Source of the DNA: Croceicoccus marinus
GTDB lineage: Bacteria > Pseudomonadota > Alphaproteobacteria > Sphingomonadales > Sphingomonadaceae
Assembly (NCBI RefSeq): GCF_001661675.2
Contig: NZ_CP019602.1
Coordinates: 1,203,501-1,267,500 of the forward strand
DNA length: 64,000 nt
Reading direction: 5' to 3'
The position numbers were made by a program, and so were the translations under genes. Shown here one piece after another: positions 1 through 8,850 of the stretch (its first letter is position 1; every line of letters begins with the position of its first letter). The notes below the pieces were generated by a model, which saw nothing but the letters and a program-made list of their open reading frames with translations, did not search any database and was not told the origin of the DNA.

Positions 1-926
1 ATGACAGCATCGCGCGCGAGGTAATAGGGAACCTGCACCCCGCCGTCGGGGCCATAGGCGAAGCTCGAGCCGGGGGCGGTGGGAAGCCCGGCGTTCAGCC
101 CCGGCGTCCAGCTGGAGAATGCCGGATCGGTGCTGGGGAAGATGCGCTCCAGCGGAAGCAGGCCCGAACCCTCAGGCGGGTTTTCGGTCGCGAAAGGCAC
201 CATGGCGCCTGCCTGCACGTTCATGTTGCGATAGTTGTACTTGGTATAGCTGCCGTTCACCAGCACGCCGATCTCGCCGATGTCGGTGTCCCAGGTGTCG
301 CTGACCAGCAGGGCGACGTTCGGATTGATCTCGTCCGCCAGCTCGCTGTAGATGCCGCGCGCCAGGCCCGACACGGTGAAGCCGTCGAAATCGAACGGGC
401 GGCGGGTATGGACGTCGATCTGGCCGGCAAGGCCGAATTCCAGCTGGTCGGCGGAACGCGTCTTGTAGACGTCGATCTGCTTGACCAGGTTGGCCGAAAT
501 GTCCTGCAGCGCGAACGACGTGCCGCCCGCGGTGAAGATGTTGCGCCCGTTCCAGGTCGTGACCGGATCGGGAAGGCCGCGGATGGTGATGAAGGCGGTC
601 TCGCCGCCGGCGCGGTCGGTCACCTGGACGCCGGTCACGCGCTGAAGCGCTTCGACCACATTGTTGTCGGGCAGTTTGCCGACATCCTCGGCGACGACGG
701 AATCGACGATCTGGACCGACTCGCGCCGCACGTCGAGCGCGCCGACGATGGACGCCTTGACGCCGGTGACGACGATGACGTCATCGGGTGCGGTGTTTCC
801 GGTATCCCCGGCCTGCGTATCGGTGACCGGCAGATCGCCGGGGGTCGCGTCCTGTGCCTGCGCCATGCCGGCAAGGCCGAGAGCGAAAACCGAAGCGGTG
901 CACAATGCGATTGGCTTGAGCGCCAT
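1..926 (-). CDS. TonB-dependent receptor, N-terminal part (cut by window edge)
   Basis: This is the first ~308 residues of an outer-membrane TonB-dependent receptor whose beta-barrel lies beyond base 1. A signal peptide ends near MAQAQ (about residue 24). A plug domain follows, with the stretch VAEDVGKLPDNNVVEALQRV, then VTGVQVTDR and ITIRGLP, typical of sphingomonad and Caulobacter carbohydrate receptors. The gene is last in the leftward sugar cluster and lies 263 bases past the GH43 gene, with its own upstream region holding three operator-like sites. It likely imports arabino- or galacto-oligosaccharides released outside the cell. The family is clear; the substrate is inferred from neighbours. 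Confidence 0.93.
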   Translation of the reverse strand, partial: MALKPIALCTASVFALGLAGMAQAQDATPGDLPVTDTQAGDTGNTAPDDVIVVTGVKASIVGALDVRRESVQIVDSVVAEDVGKLPDNNVVEALQRVTGVQVTDRAGGETAFITIRGLPDPVTTWNGRNIFTAGGTSFALQDISANLVKQIDVYKTRSADQLEFGLAGQIDVHTRRPFDFDGFTVSGLARGIYSELADEINPNVALLVSDTWDTDIGEIGVLVNGSYTKYNYRNMNVQAGAMVPFATENPPEGSGLLPLERIFPSTDPAFSSWTPGLNAGLPTAPGSSFAYGPDGGVQVPYYLARDAV

Positions 927-990
927 GACCTAACCCTCCCTTTCCGAGGCTGGCCACTACCATGCCTCAATCTGATAATTGGGCTGTGTT

Positions 991-1006
991 ATTTGTCGGA
1001 GTTATA
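991..1006. promoter_or_regulatory. Putative GntR-type operator, site 1
   Basis: The 16-mer ATTTGTCGGAGTTATA lies about 65 bases upstream of the TonB receptor start. Similar 16-mers occur at 8751-8766 (reverse strand) and 11094-11109; the shared pattern is ATnTGTCSGASTnnAT. The match is by eye and no binding data are available. Confidence 0.5.
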
Positions 1007-1123
1007 AACTGCAAGGGGAAATTTGAACGCCCGGTGTCATCGGCAATTCCCCTGTGGCAATCATGCTACGCCGGGTCGAATTAAGCCTTGTGGTACCGAT
1101 ATTTCCCCAGCTCGATGCTGCGA

Positions 1124-1137
1124 TGTTACCGCTACCA
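1124..1137. promoter_or_regulatory. LacI-type operator-like box, copy 1
   Basis: TGTTACCGCTACCA, read on the other strand as TGGTAGCGGTAACA, closely resembles the xyl-box type operators known for LacI-family regulators of xylan and arabinan genes in Xanthomonas and Caulobacter. It lies about 200 bases upstream of the TonB receptor start. An identical copy is at 1210-1223. Confidence 0.45.
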
Positions 1138-1189
1138 AAGGGCGGCACCGGGCTGGAGATCAATGCATAATTGTCAGGGTTTATAATCG

Positions 1190-2614
1190 TCAGTCGACTG
1201 TCCAGACAGTGTTACCGCTACCAAGATCGGCAAGCGCGATTCCGCTTCCGCTGCGCGCCAGCGCCATGCCCGGATAGGCCAGCGATTCGATGCGCACGGT
1301 ACCGTCCTGCGGTCCCGCAATGCGGCGGAACATGTCTGCGCCTGCGCGCTGCGCGACTCCGATCGTCACCGATCCATCCGCTTGCGCGACAAGATGCCGG
1401 TCGCGCAGCAGGATCGGCGACAGCCGGATCGCGCCGCCCTGCTGCGGCCAGGCGCGGAACTGCGTATTGGGAAGCGGTGCGGAGCCGGCCATCAGCGTCT
1501 GACCCTGGTGCGCCAGGAAGACGCTCGCGCGGTCCGGCGCGGCATAGCGATCGGGAAGAGGGCCGTTGCCGACCGGAATTCCGAATTCCGGAACGCCGTT
1601 CGCATCGTAATACAGCCGCTGCACCCGCGTATGGCGGTCGGGATTGAACAGCGGATCGCCCTCGATCTCCTTGTAGTCGCGGCCGTGATAGACCAGCATG
1701 TCGTGGCCGTTCTCGTCCACGGTAAAGCTGTTGTGGCCGGGGCCATAGACGCTGGTCGCTACGCTGGTCTGGAACACCGGTTGCGGCGACTTGGTCCACG
1801 CGGCCGGGTCTATGATATTGGCATCGGCATCGGCGGTCAGCAGGCCCAGCACATAGCGGTCGTCCGTCGCGCTGGCCGAATAGGTCATGAACAGTCTGCC
1901 GTTGCGCTGCAGGATCGCCTGCGCCTCGTTCACCTTGAAGCCGCGGATTTCCCAGTCCAGCTCGGGCACCGAAAGCCGCGCGGGCGCTGCCGCCAGCGTC
2001 AGCGGCGTGGCCATCGGCGCGATATAGATATTGGAATTCGTCTCGATCCCCGGCTCGCGCTGCGCCCATGCGAAATAGCGGGTGCCGTTGTGATAGAAGA
2101 TCGTGGAATCGAGGTTGAAGCTGTCCCACGGCCCCTTGAATTCGCCCAGCACCGACCAGTTTCCGCTCATCGGATCGCTGCTGTCGCAGACCACGGCATA
2201 GGTGCGGATGCGGAACACGTCCTCGCCCCCGCCGCTGGGGCCTGCCGCAAAATACATCGTCCAGCGCCCGTCGACCAGGTGCAGTTCGGGCGCCCACAGG
2301 AAACCCGACATCGGGCCGGTCTCCTGGTGCCGCCACAGCACGCGCTCCTCGGCATCGGCAAGGCCCGCGATGGTGCGCGCGCGCCGCAGGACCAGCCGGT
2401 CATATTCCGGCACCGATCCCGTCATGTAATAGAAGCCGTCGTCGTGCCGGAATATCTGCGCATCGGCGCGGTTCTCGATCAGCGGATTGACGATGGTCTG
2501 CTCCGCTGCCGCCATCGGGGTGCCAAGCGATGTCGCCGAGCGGGGAGTGGTGCAGGCGACGGGAACAAGGGCGGCGCTGGCGGCAAACGCCCTGCGCGAA
2601 ATTTTGAACGACAT
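1190..2614 (-). CDS. GH43-family glycoside hydrolase (probable exo-alpha-L-arabinofuranosidase)
   Basis: A 474-residue exported hydrolase. The N-terminus carries an SRRAF twin-arginine-like start and a hydrophobic stretch ending near VACTT. The five-bladed GH43 fold is shown by WAPELHLVDGRWTMYF and by candidate catalytic acids in the usual order: Asp in FRHDDGFYYM, Asp in FNLDSTIFY and Glu in KVNEAQAIL. The last ~90 residues look like an accessory beta-rich domain of AbfB type. It follows the second GH43 gene by 25 bases in the same run, so it probably trims arabinose from arabinan or arabino-oligosaccharides. The exact linkage cannot be read from sequence. Confidence 0.85.
   Translation of the reverse strand: MSFKISRRAFAASAALVPVACTTPRSATSLGTPMAAAEQTIVNPLIENRADAQIFRHDDGFYYMTGSVPEYDRLVLRRARTIAGLADAEERVLWRHQETGPMSGFLWAPELHLVDGRWTMYFAAGPSGGGEDVFRIRTYAVVCDSSDPMSGNWSVLGEFKGPWDSFNLDSTIFYHNGTRYFAWAQREPGIETNSNIYIAPMATPLTLAAAPARLSVPELDWEIRGFKVNEAQAILQRNGRLFMTYSASATDDRYVLGLLTADADANIIDPAAWTKSPQPVFQTSVATSVYGPGHNSFTVDENGHDMLVYHGRDYKEIEGDPLFNPDRHTRVQRLYYDANGVPEFGIPVGNGPLPDRYAAPDRASVFLAHQGQTLMAGSAPLPNTQFRAWPQQGGAIRLSPILLRDRHLVAQADGSVTIGVAQRAGADMFRRIAGPQDGTVRIESLAYPGMALARSGSGIALADLGSGNTVWTVD
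1210..1223. promoter_or_regulatory. LacI-type operator-like box, copy 2
   Basis: This is an exact second copy of the box at 1124-1137, 86 bases away. It lies inside the last codons of the GH43 gene, where it encodes part of GSGNT. Two identical boxes upstream of one receptor gene would suit looping repression, but the coding overlap means chance cannot be excluded. Confidence 0.35.
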
Positions 2615-2639
2615 GAAACCTCTCCGGTCTTGTTATTGA

Positions 2640-3662
2640 TCAGTATTCGGCGACGGGCCAGCCATCCTCGCCCCAGCGGATCGGCGCGATGCGCAGCTTG
2701 GGCGCGCCATCGGCATCCTTGTCATAGGCGTGATAGACGACATAGCTCGTGCCATCCTCGTCGGTGAAGAAGCCTGCATGGCCGGGGCCGCGAAAGCGCT
2801 CCTTTTCCTGAAGGTCGGCGCGCAGGAAGATCGTGCCGCCGCCCATCATCGCCTCGGTCCCGTCCTTGCCGCGATAGGGCCCGGTGACATTCCGCGAACG
2901 CGCGACGACGGTGTAATAGGTGCTGTTCACGCCCTTGCAGCAGTAATCGAACGAGTTGAGCATGTAGTACCAGCCGTCGTGCTGGAAGATGAAGGGCGCC
3001 TCGATCGGGTTCGGCCCGCCCGCGACCCCCAGCCGGCGCGCGATGGAATAGGGTTCGGCGCCCGGCGCGGGCTTGCCCGTTTCCGGATCGAGCGGGAACA
3101 GCTTGATGCCCGACCAGAAACTGCCCAGCGCGAGCCACTGGCGGCCTTCGGCATCGACGATAAGATTGGGATCGATCGCGTTGAAATCGCTGTCTTTCGT
3201 CGACATCACGACCATGCCCTGGTCCTGCCAGCGATAGTCCTTCGCGTCGGGATCCAGCGTGCGGTTGGTCGCCAGCCCGATCGCCGACCGGTTCGACCCG
3301 AACGTGCTGATCGAGTAATACAGCCGGTATTCGCCATCCACATACGAGATATCGGGCGCCCAGATCCCCTCGGTCCCCGGGATGGCTTCCTTGGCCCAGG
3401 CCGGTATCTCGTCAAACACCGCGCCCGCGTCGGTCCATCGTTCCAGGTCGGGCGAGGTCTTGATGCCGACATAGCGCCCCACCGTGCTGAAGACGTAATA
3501 GGTATCGCCCTCGCGGATGATGACCGGGTCATGGGTGATGAGATCGCCCGACAGCCTGTCGTTCAGCACCGCCGGGGACGATCCGTCCTGAGCCGAGGCG
3601 GGCTGCGCGATGGCCATGGCGGCCAAAGCCAAGGCAGGGGCGATTTTCGTGAATGTGGACAT
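2640..3662 (-). CDS. abnA: GH43 arabinan endo-1,5-alpha-L-arabinosidase
   Basis: A 340-residue secreted enzyme with a signal peptide ending near QPASAQ. GH43 catalytic positions are visible: Asp in LITHDPVII, Asp in NAIDPNLIVD and Glu in NPIEAPFIF, with the family strings GIWAPDISYV and GPGHAGFF. These fit endo-acting arabinanases (AbnA type). Start: the longer open frame upstream belongs to dgoA in another frame, and this ATG directly precedes the signal peptide. It begins two bases after the dgoA stop, so it is in the same transcript. It likely cuts the alpha-1,5-arabinan backbone into oligomers. Confidence 0.88.
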   Translation of the reverse strand: MSTFTKIAPALALAAMAIAQPASAQDGSSPAVLNDRLSGDLITHDPVIIREGDTYYVFSTVGRYVGIKTSPDLERWTDAGAVFDEIPAWAKEAIPGTEGIWAPDISYVDGEYRLYYSISTFGSNRSAIGLATNRTLDPDAKDYRWQDQGMVVMSTKDSDFNAIDPNLIVDAEGRQWLALGSFWSGIKLFPLDPETGKPAPGAEPYSIARRLGVAGGPNPIEAPFIFQHDGWYYMLNSFDYCCKGVNSTYYTVVARSRNVTGPYRGKDGTEAMMGGGTIFLRADLQEKERFRGPGHAGFFTDEDGTSYVVYHAYDKDADGAPKLRIAPIRWGEDGWPVAEY

Positions 3663-3664
3663 GA

Positions 3665-4297
3665 TCAGATTTCTGCCGCTTTCCAGGCATCGAGCAATTC
3701 GCGCGCCTTCGCGCCGACATCGGCGGCGCTGTCGCCGGGGCGATAGAGGCTTCCGCCCGCACCGATCCCGAACACGCCCGCCGCGCGATATTCCGCGATG
3801 TTCGCCGCGCCGACCCCTCCCACGGCCCACAGCCGCACATCGGCGGGCAGCACTTCGCGAATCGCTTTCACATAGGGGCTGCCCAGCACCGAACCGGGAA
3901 AGATCTTCAGATCGCGCGCGCCTGCATCGATCGCCGCAAAGGCTTCGGTCGGGGTGAGAAAACCGGGCAAGAGGTCGAGCCCAAGCTCGCGCGCATGCTT
4001 CAGCACCGCCGGGTCGATATTGGGCGACACCATGAACGTCCCGCCTGCATCGTCCAGCGATTGCGCCATCGCGGCGCTGACCACCGTGCCGCCGCCGATG
4101 GCCGCATGCGTGCCGACCGCTTCCGCCATGGCAGCGATGGAGCGCGCCGGATCGGGCGAATTGAACGGCACCTCGATCAGGCGAATGCCCGCCTCGACCA
4201 GGGCTTCGGCGATGGCGGTGCTTTCCTCGGGGCGGATCCCGCGCAGGATAGCGACGATGGGCGGCGCTCCTGCATCCAGTGCGTCCTGCAGTTTCAT
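3665..4297 (-). CDS. dgoA: 2-dehydro-3-deoxy-6-phosphogalactonate aldolase
   Basis: A 210-residue class I aldolase of the KDPG/KDPGal family. It splits 2-keto-3-deoxy-6-phosphogalactonate into pyruvate and D-glyceraldehyde 3-phosphate in the cytoplasm. Visible family features are VAILRGI, the Glu-containing IEVPFNSPD, GGGTV and the Schiff-base lysine in LKIFPGS. Its start overlaps the dgoK stop by four bases (ATGA), so the two are translationally coupled. Pairing with DgoK makes the galactonate branch more likely than the 6-phosphogluconate (Eda) role. Confidence 0.92.
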   Translation of the reverse strand: MKLQDALDAGAPPIVAILRGIRPEESTAIAEALVEAGIRLIEVPFNSPDPARSIAAMAEAVGTHAAIGGGTVVSAAMAQSLDDAGGTFMVSPNIDPAVLKHARELGLDLLPGFLTPTEAFAAIDAGARDLKIFPGSVLGSPYVKAIREVLPADVRLWAVGGVGAANIAEYRAAGVFGIGAGGSLYRPGDSAADVGAKARELLDAWKAAEI

Positions 4298-5193
4298 GGC
4301 TTGTCCTTCCGTTCGGCGCCGCGCGCCAGTTCCAGTCCGGCGATGACGGCAGCTTCGGCATCGATCCGCCGGGCGGTCCGACCGGACTGTGCCAGCGCGC
4401 GTTCGTAGAGCGCTACCAGCCCCGGCTCGCCGATCAGAGCGACGTCGCTTTGCGGGTTCGACAGCGCTGCCAGCTCGGCAGCGATCAGCAGGCCGGACAG
4501 CAATCCGCGCGACCATTCCCGCGACTTGCCGTCCAGCATGCGGGCCGCGCGCGCCTCGAACAAAGCGGTCATCACCGGATCGCCGCGACGCGCCAGGCCG
4601 CGCTCGAACCCGTCGTCGAACGTGCCGCTGCCGGGCGAGAGCTGGCCGGTCAGCGTCGATTGCTCCGACAGCAGCGCGAAAAACTCTCCCGTAGGCCAGG
4701 TCGAGAACGCCTCCACCGCGCCATCGCGCAGCCGCACCCATTTGCAATGCGTGCCGGGAAGGGCGATCACATGCTCCCCCCGCGCCAGCTCGGGATGGAG
4801 CGACAGCGCGCCAAAGATCTGCGTCTCCTCGCCCCGCATGACATCGGGCACTCCGCCAGAACGGCAGCTGAGCCCCGGCAGCACCACGACGGGCAGACCT
4901 GCTACGGTCAATCGCGACCGCGACCGCAGCCAGTCGTCGCGGCTGGCGGGGCAGGGGGCATAGCCCGCCTCGACCAGAGCGCCGCGCGCGCCCGCCATGC
5001 CGCACAGGGTCACGCTTTCCAGCGGTCCTTCGGCCAGCCATTGCCCAAGCCTGTCGGCCAGCACGGCGCTGGCGCTGCCGGCCGCGGTCCCGATCCCCGG
5101 CCCGTCGAGGCGACCGGTCACCGCTCCGCCGCTGATGCGATAGAGCCGCAACCGGCTGGTGCCCCAATCGCCGAGGACATGGGCAGTGCTCAT
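4294..5193 (-). CDS. dgoK: 2-dehydro-3-deoxygalactonokinase
   Basis: A 299-residue sugar-acid kinase that phosphorylates 2-keto-3-deoxygalactonate using ATP. The DgoK family is recognised by the N-terminal DWGTSRLRLY, the MAGARG segment, MRGEETQ, LPGTHCKWV and FSTWPTGEFF. It is coupled to the aldolase that consumes its product. With the upstream aldose dehydrogenase it completes most of the DeLey-Doudoroff galactose route. Confidence 0.93.
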   Translation of the reverse strand: MSTAHVLGDWGTSRLRLYRISGGAVTGRLDGPGIGTAAGSASAVLADRLGQWLAEGPLESVTLCGMAGARGALVEAGYAPCPASRDDWLRSRSRLTVAGLPVVVLPGLSCRSGGVPDVMRGEETQIFGALSLHPELARGEHVIALPGTHCKWVRLRDGAVEAFSTWPTGEFFALLSEQSTLTGQLSPGSGTFDDGFERGLARRGDPVMTALFEARAARMLDGKSREWSRGLLSGLLIAAELAALSNPQSDVALIGEPGLVALYERALAQSGRTARRIDAEAAVIAGLELARGAERKDKP

Positions 5194-5214
5194 CTTGTGG
5201 CCCGCATCACCGGT

Positions 5215-6141
5215 TCAATCGTGGAACGGTTCGACGATCTGGCGATGGCCGCGCAGGAATGCATCGGCGACCAGTCGGAACGGATCGATGTCGACATCGC
5301 TGCGACCCCCGCGGATCAGATTGCCGAAACGCGAATAGAGGCCCGGATATTCCAGATCCTCGTTATGCTCGGTGCCTGACGGCAGGGTCAGCACGGCGCC
5401 GCCTTGCGACAGCTTGCAGGTGCCCGCATCGGTTTCGACCACGATATCCCAGCTCTGCGGGCCGGTCTGCCGCCAGTCGAGGTCCATGTGGATGGGCGCC
5501 CCGCCAGCATCGGCGAAATCGATGTCCGCCGCGATGGGCGCGGCGCGGTTTTCGGGAATGCTCAGCCTCGCGTTCTTCATGAACACCGGCTGCGGCAGGA
5601 TATGCGTCAGGATAGACAGCGCATTGATGCCCGGGTCGAACACGCCAAGCCCGCCCGGCTCCCAGATCCAGTCCTGCCCCGGATGCCAGACGCGCACATC
5701 CTCGCGCCAGACGATCGAGACCTTGTGCACGGTTCGGTCGGACAGCCATGCCCGCGCCGGCGCGACCCCCGCCGCGAAGCGCGAGTGCCACGATGCGAAC
5801 AATGTCACGCCCACCTTGTCGGCCCGCTCGCGCAGCGCGACGACTTCGGACAGGGTCGCGCCGGGCGGCTTTTCCAGGAACACGTGAATGCCCCGCTTCA
5901 GCGCCTGCACCGCCAGATCGTAGCGAACCTGCGGCGGCGTGCAGAGCGCCACCGCGTCGACGGCGGGGCCCTTTTCCAGCAGCTCGTCCAGGCTGTCGAG
6001 ATGGGGAATACCCTCCGGACCCCGGTGATTCGGACTGACCGTGGCGGCCAGGCTGAAGGCGGGCGTGCTCTCGATCGCGGGGATATGCTGGTCGCGGGCG
6101 ATCTTGCCGACGCCCACGATGGCGATGCGGATCGGCTCCAT
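5215..6141 (-). CDS. L-arabinose / D-galactose 1-dehydrogenase (Gfo/Idh/MocA family)
   Basis: A 308-residue NAD(P)-dependent aldose 1-dehydrogenase that oxidises the sugar to its lactone. It closely resembles the Azospirillum brasilense L-arabinose 1-dehydrogenase along its length as I recall it: VGVGKIARDQHIPAI for cofactor binding, CTPPQVRYD, the catalytic EKPPGATLSEV lysine motif, and WIWEPGGLGVFDPGINALS. The A. brasilense enzyme accepts both L-arabinose and D-galactose, which fits the presence of both downstream routes here. It lies three bases after AraD1 and 21 bases before dgoK in one run. Confidence 0.9.
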   Translation of the reverse strand: MEPIRIAIVGVGKIARDQHIPAIESTPAFSLAATVSPNHRGPEGIPHLDSLDELLEKGPAVDAVALCTPPQVRYDLAVQALKRGIHVFLEKPPGATLSEVVALRERADKVGVTLFASWHSRFAAGVAPARAWLSDRTVHKVSIVWREDVRVWHPGQDWIWEPGGLGVFDPGINALSILTHILPQPVFMKNARLSIPENRAAPIAADIDFADAGGAPIHMDLDWRQTGPQSWDIVVETDAGTCKLSQGGAVLTLPSGTEHNEDLEYPGLYSRFGNLIRGGRSDVDIDPFRLVADAFLRGHRQIVEPFHD

Positions 6142-6144
6142 GAC

Positions 6145-7140
6145 CTACAGCGCCTTCACGGTGACGGCACGCTCTTCGGCGCGGGTCAGCGTGTTGGATA
6201 CCGGCAGGGTGAAGGGCGCGGCGGTAATCTCGAACACGTCGCCCTCCTGCGTCTGGATCCCGTCGCTGAACGACAGGGTGGCGGTGCCGAAGAAATGAAC
6301 GTGGACGTCGCCCGCGCGGCGGAACAGATCATATTTGAAGTGGTGATGTTCCAGGTTGCCGAAGCTGTGCGACATGTTCGCCTCGCCCGACAGGAACGGC
6401 TTTTCCCAGATCGTCTCGCCGCCGCGCAGGATGCGGCTGGTGCCCTCGATATGGCCGGGCAGCTCGCCGATCATCAGCTCGGGCCCGATCGCGGCCTGGC
6501 GCAGCTTGGAATGGGCGAGCCACAGATAATTGTGCCGCTCGGTCACATGGTCGCTGAACTCGTTCGCGATGGCGAGACCAAGGCGATAGGGCGTGCCGTC
6601 GTCGCCGATGACATAGATGCCCGCAAGTTCGGGCTCCTCCCCGCCGTCCTGCGCGAAGGAGGGCATGGTGAACGCCTCCTTCGGCCCGACAAGCTGCGAA
6701 CCGTCGCCCTTGTAGAACCATTCGGGCTGCTGCCCGACGGAGCCGGCAGCGGGCTTGCCGCCCTCCAGCCCTTCCAGGAACATGCGCATGGAATCGGTCA
6801 CATTCTCGCCCGATGCGGCCGCCTTGTGCATCTTGTCGCGCCCCTCGGCCGAACCGAGATGGGTGAGGCCGGTGCCGGTCAGCAGCAGATGGGCCGGATC
6901 CTGGTGATCGATGGGCGCGATCAAATGGCCCTTCTCGTACTCCGCCGCGATATCGACCGATGCGCCCGCACCGCAGCCGCGTGCCGCGGCCTCCAGCGTC
7001 TGGCCCGCCGCGATGGCGCGCAAGGCAAGCTCGCGCGTGCTGGTCACGCCTTCAAGGAAATGGGCGTTATCGTCCTCGGCGAGGATGACCGAGCGCGCGC
7101 CATCGGCCGCGCGATGCTGAAGCAGGCGAAGAAAGGACAT
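6145..7140 (-). CDS. AraD1 family protein (FAH-like fold)
   Basis: A 331-residue protein of the AraD1/GguC group, in the fumarylacetoacetate-hydrolase-like superfamily. Recognisable strings are LTGTGLTHLGSAEGRDKMH, PEWFYKGDG, FGNLEHHHFKYDLF and HVHFFGTATLSFSDG. AraD1 proteins sit in oxidative pentose clusters and are thought to act as 2-keto-3-deoxy-L-arabonate dehydratase, giving 2-oxoglutarate semialdehyde. The next gene upstream encodes the semialdehyde dehydrogenase, which fits. The reaction is from family knowledge, not from visible catalytic residues. Confidence 0.85.
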   Translation of the reverse strand: MSFLRLLQHRAADGARSVILAEDDNAHFLEGVTSTRELALRAIAAGQTLEAAARGCGAGASVDIAAEYEKGHLIAPIDHQDPAHLLLTGTGLTHLGSAEGRDKMHKAAASGENVTDSMRMFLEGLEGGKPAAGSVGQQPEWFYKGDGSQLVGPKEAFTMPSFAQDGGEEPELAGIYVIGDDGTPYRLGLAIANEFSDHVTERHNYLWLAHSKLRQAAIGPELMIGELPGHIEGTSRILRGGETIWEKPFLSGEANMSHSFGNLEHHHFKYDLFRRAGDVHVHFFGTATLSFSDGIQTQEGDVFEITAAPFTLPVSNTLTRAEERAVTVKAL

Positions 7141-7208
7141 GCAGATATTCTCTCCCTGTCGCGGCGCGCCCCTTGTTGCCGGGGCGCGCCGCGAGGATGG
7201 TGGACTTG

Positions 7209-8738
7209 TCAGCTGACGGTAAGCTTGCCGTCGACCAGGCGCGGCACGCCGTCACCCTTGGCATCGTCGCGCAGTTCGGGCGGAAGCAGGCCCTGCGCGA
7301 AGTTCTGGTAGCTTACCGGACGCAGGAACCGGTCGATGGCAAGGCTGCCGACCGATGTCGTGCGCGGATCGGTGGTCGAGGGGAACGGACCGCCATGCAC
7401 CATCGCGTGGCAGACCTCGACCCCGGTGGGCCAGCCATTGACCAGGATGCGCCCGACGCGGCGTTCCAGCACGGGAACGAGGCGTCCGGCAGCAGCCTGG
7501 TCCGCATCGTCCATGTGCAGCGTCGCGGTGAGCTGGCCTTCGACGGCCTCGAGCACCTGCTTCAGCTCCGCCTCGTCCTTGCAGCGGACGATGACTGACG
7601 AGGAACCGAACACCTCGTGCGCGATCTTCGGCTCGGCCAGGAACTTCTCGGCCGAAGTCTGGAACAAGGCGGTGCCGCCGGTGGTGACGCTGCCTTCCTC
7701 GCCCTTGGCCAGCATGTCGACGCCGGGCAGGCCCGACAGGACTTCCAGCCCCTTGGCATAGGCGGAAGCGATCCCCTTGGTCAGCATGGTCTGCGGCTTC
7801 GATTCCGACACGCCGCCAGTGGCCGCGGTGATGAAATCCTCGATACCGTCGCCCTCGATCGCAAGGACCAGGCCGGGATTGGTGCAGAACTGGCCCGCAC
7901 CCATCGTCAGCGACCCGACGAAGGCGGTGCCCAGGTCGGAACCGCGTGCCTTCAGCGCATGCGGCAGCAGGATGACGGGATTGATGCTCGACATCTCGGC
8001 ATAGACCGGGATCGGCACGGGACGTTCCTGTGCCAGCTTGGCCAGCGCCAGGCCGCCCGCGCGCGAGCCGGTGAAGCCGACCGCCATGATGTGCGGATCC
8101 TGCACCAGCGCGGCGCCCAGCTCGTTCGAGGGGCCGGACAGGTGCTGGAACACGCCTTCGGGCAGTCCGCTTGCCTTGACCGCCCGGCTGATCGCATCGG
8201 CGACAAGCCCGCCGGTGTGGGGGTGCGCGGGGTGGCCCTTGACCACGACCGGGCAGCCCGCCGCCAGCGCCGAGGCGGTGTCGCCGCCCGCGGTCGAGAA
8301 GGCGAGCGGGAAGTTCGACGCGCCGAAGATCGCCACCGGACCGACCGGGATCATGCGCAGGCGCAGGTCCGGGCGGGGCAGGGGCTGGCGGTCGGGCATG
8401 GCGGGATCGATGCGGATCTGCTCCCACTGGCCCTTGCGCACGACATCGGCGAACATTTTCATCTGGCCGCAGGTGCGACCACGCTCGCCTTCGGCACGGC
8501 CCTTGGGCAGGCCGCTTTCGCGGGTGTAGGCTTCGATCAGCTCGTCGCCGATGCCCATGATTTCGTCAGCGATTCGCTCGAGGAACGCGGCGCGCTCCTC
8601 GTTGCTGGTCGCGCGATAGGTGTCGAATGCGGCGTCGGCAGCGGCGCAGGCCGCCGCGACATCTTCGGGCCCATGGACGGTGAGGGGGTCGCCATGGGCT
8701 TCGCCGGTTTCGGCAACCACGGATCGGAATTCAGTCAT
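7209..8738 (-). CDS. 2-oxoglutarate semialdehyde dehydrogenase (NADP-type aldehyde dehydrogenase)
   Basis: A 509-residue aldehyde dehydrogenase of the AldH-III/KGSADH type. It would oxidise 2-oxoglutarate semialdehyde to 2-oxoglutarate, the last step of oxidative L-arabinose breakdown. Visible are the catalytic Cys285 in GQFCTNPG, Glu248 in VYAEMSS, the cofactor loop GFTGS and PVGPVAIFGASNFP. It is first in the leftward run and is transcribed divergently from the GntR regulator; an operator-like site lies 13 bases upstream of its start. Confidence 0.9.
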   Translation of the reverse strand: MTEFRSVVAETGEAHGDPLTVHGPEDVAAACAAADAAFDTYRATSNEERAAFLERIADEIMGIGDELIEAYTRESGLPKGRAEGERGRTCGQMKMFADVVRKGQWEQIRIDPAMPDRQPLPRPDLRLRMIPVGPVAIFGASNFPLAFSTAGGDTASALAAGCPVVVKGHPAHPHTGGLVADAISRAVKASGLPEGVFQHLSGPSNELGAALVQDPHIMAVGFTGSRAGGLALAKLAQERPVPIPVYAEMSSINPVILLPHALKARGSDLGTAFVGSLTMGAGQFCTNPGLVLAIEGDGIEDFITAATGGVSESKPQTMLTKGIASAYAKGLEVLSGLPGVDMLAKGEEGSVTTGGTALFQTSAEKFLAEPKIAHEVFGSSSVIVRCKDEAELKQVLEAVEGQLTATLHMDDADQAAAGRLVPVLERRVGRILVNGWPTGVEVCHAMVHGGPFPSTTDPRTTSVGSLAIDRFLRPVSYQNFAQGLLPPELRDDAKGDGVPRLVDGKLTVS

Positions 8739-8750
8739 TGAGATCTCCCT

Positions 8751-8766
8751 ATTTACTCCGACATAT
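8751..8766. promoter_or_regulatory. Putative GntR-type operator, site 2
   Basis: ATTTACTCCGACATAT, reverse complement ATATGTCGGAGTAAAT, lies between the aldehyde dehydrogenase and the divergent GntR gene. It shares TGTCGGAGT with site 1 at 991-1006. Its position over the dehydrogenase leader suits repression. Confidence 0.5.
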
Positions 8767-8850
8767 TACGGGCACACGATAAACGCAATCTTTGTCGTTC
8801 CTTCCCGTCCGCGGGACTGATAGGCTCGGCGCCGGAAGGGACGGATTATT

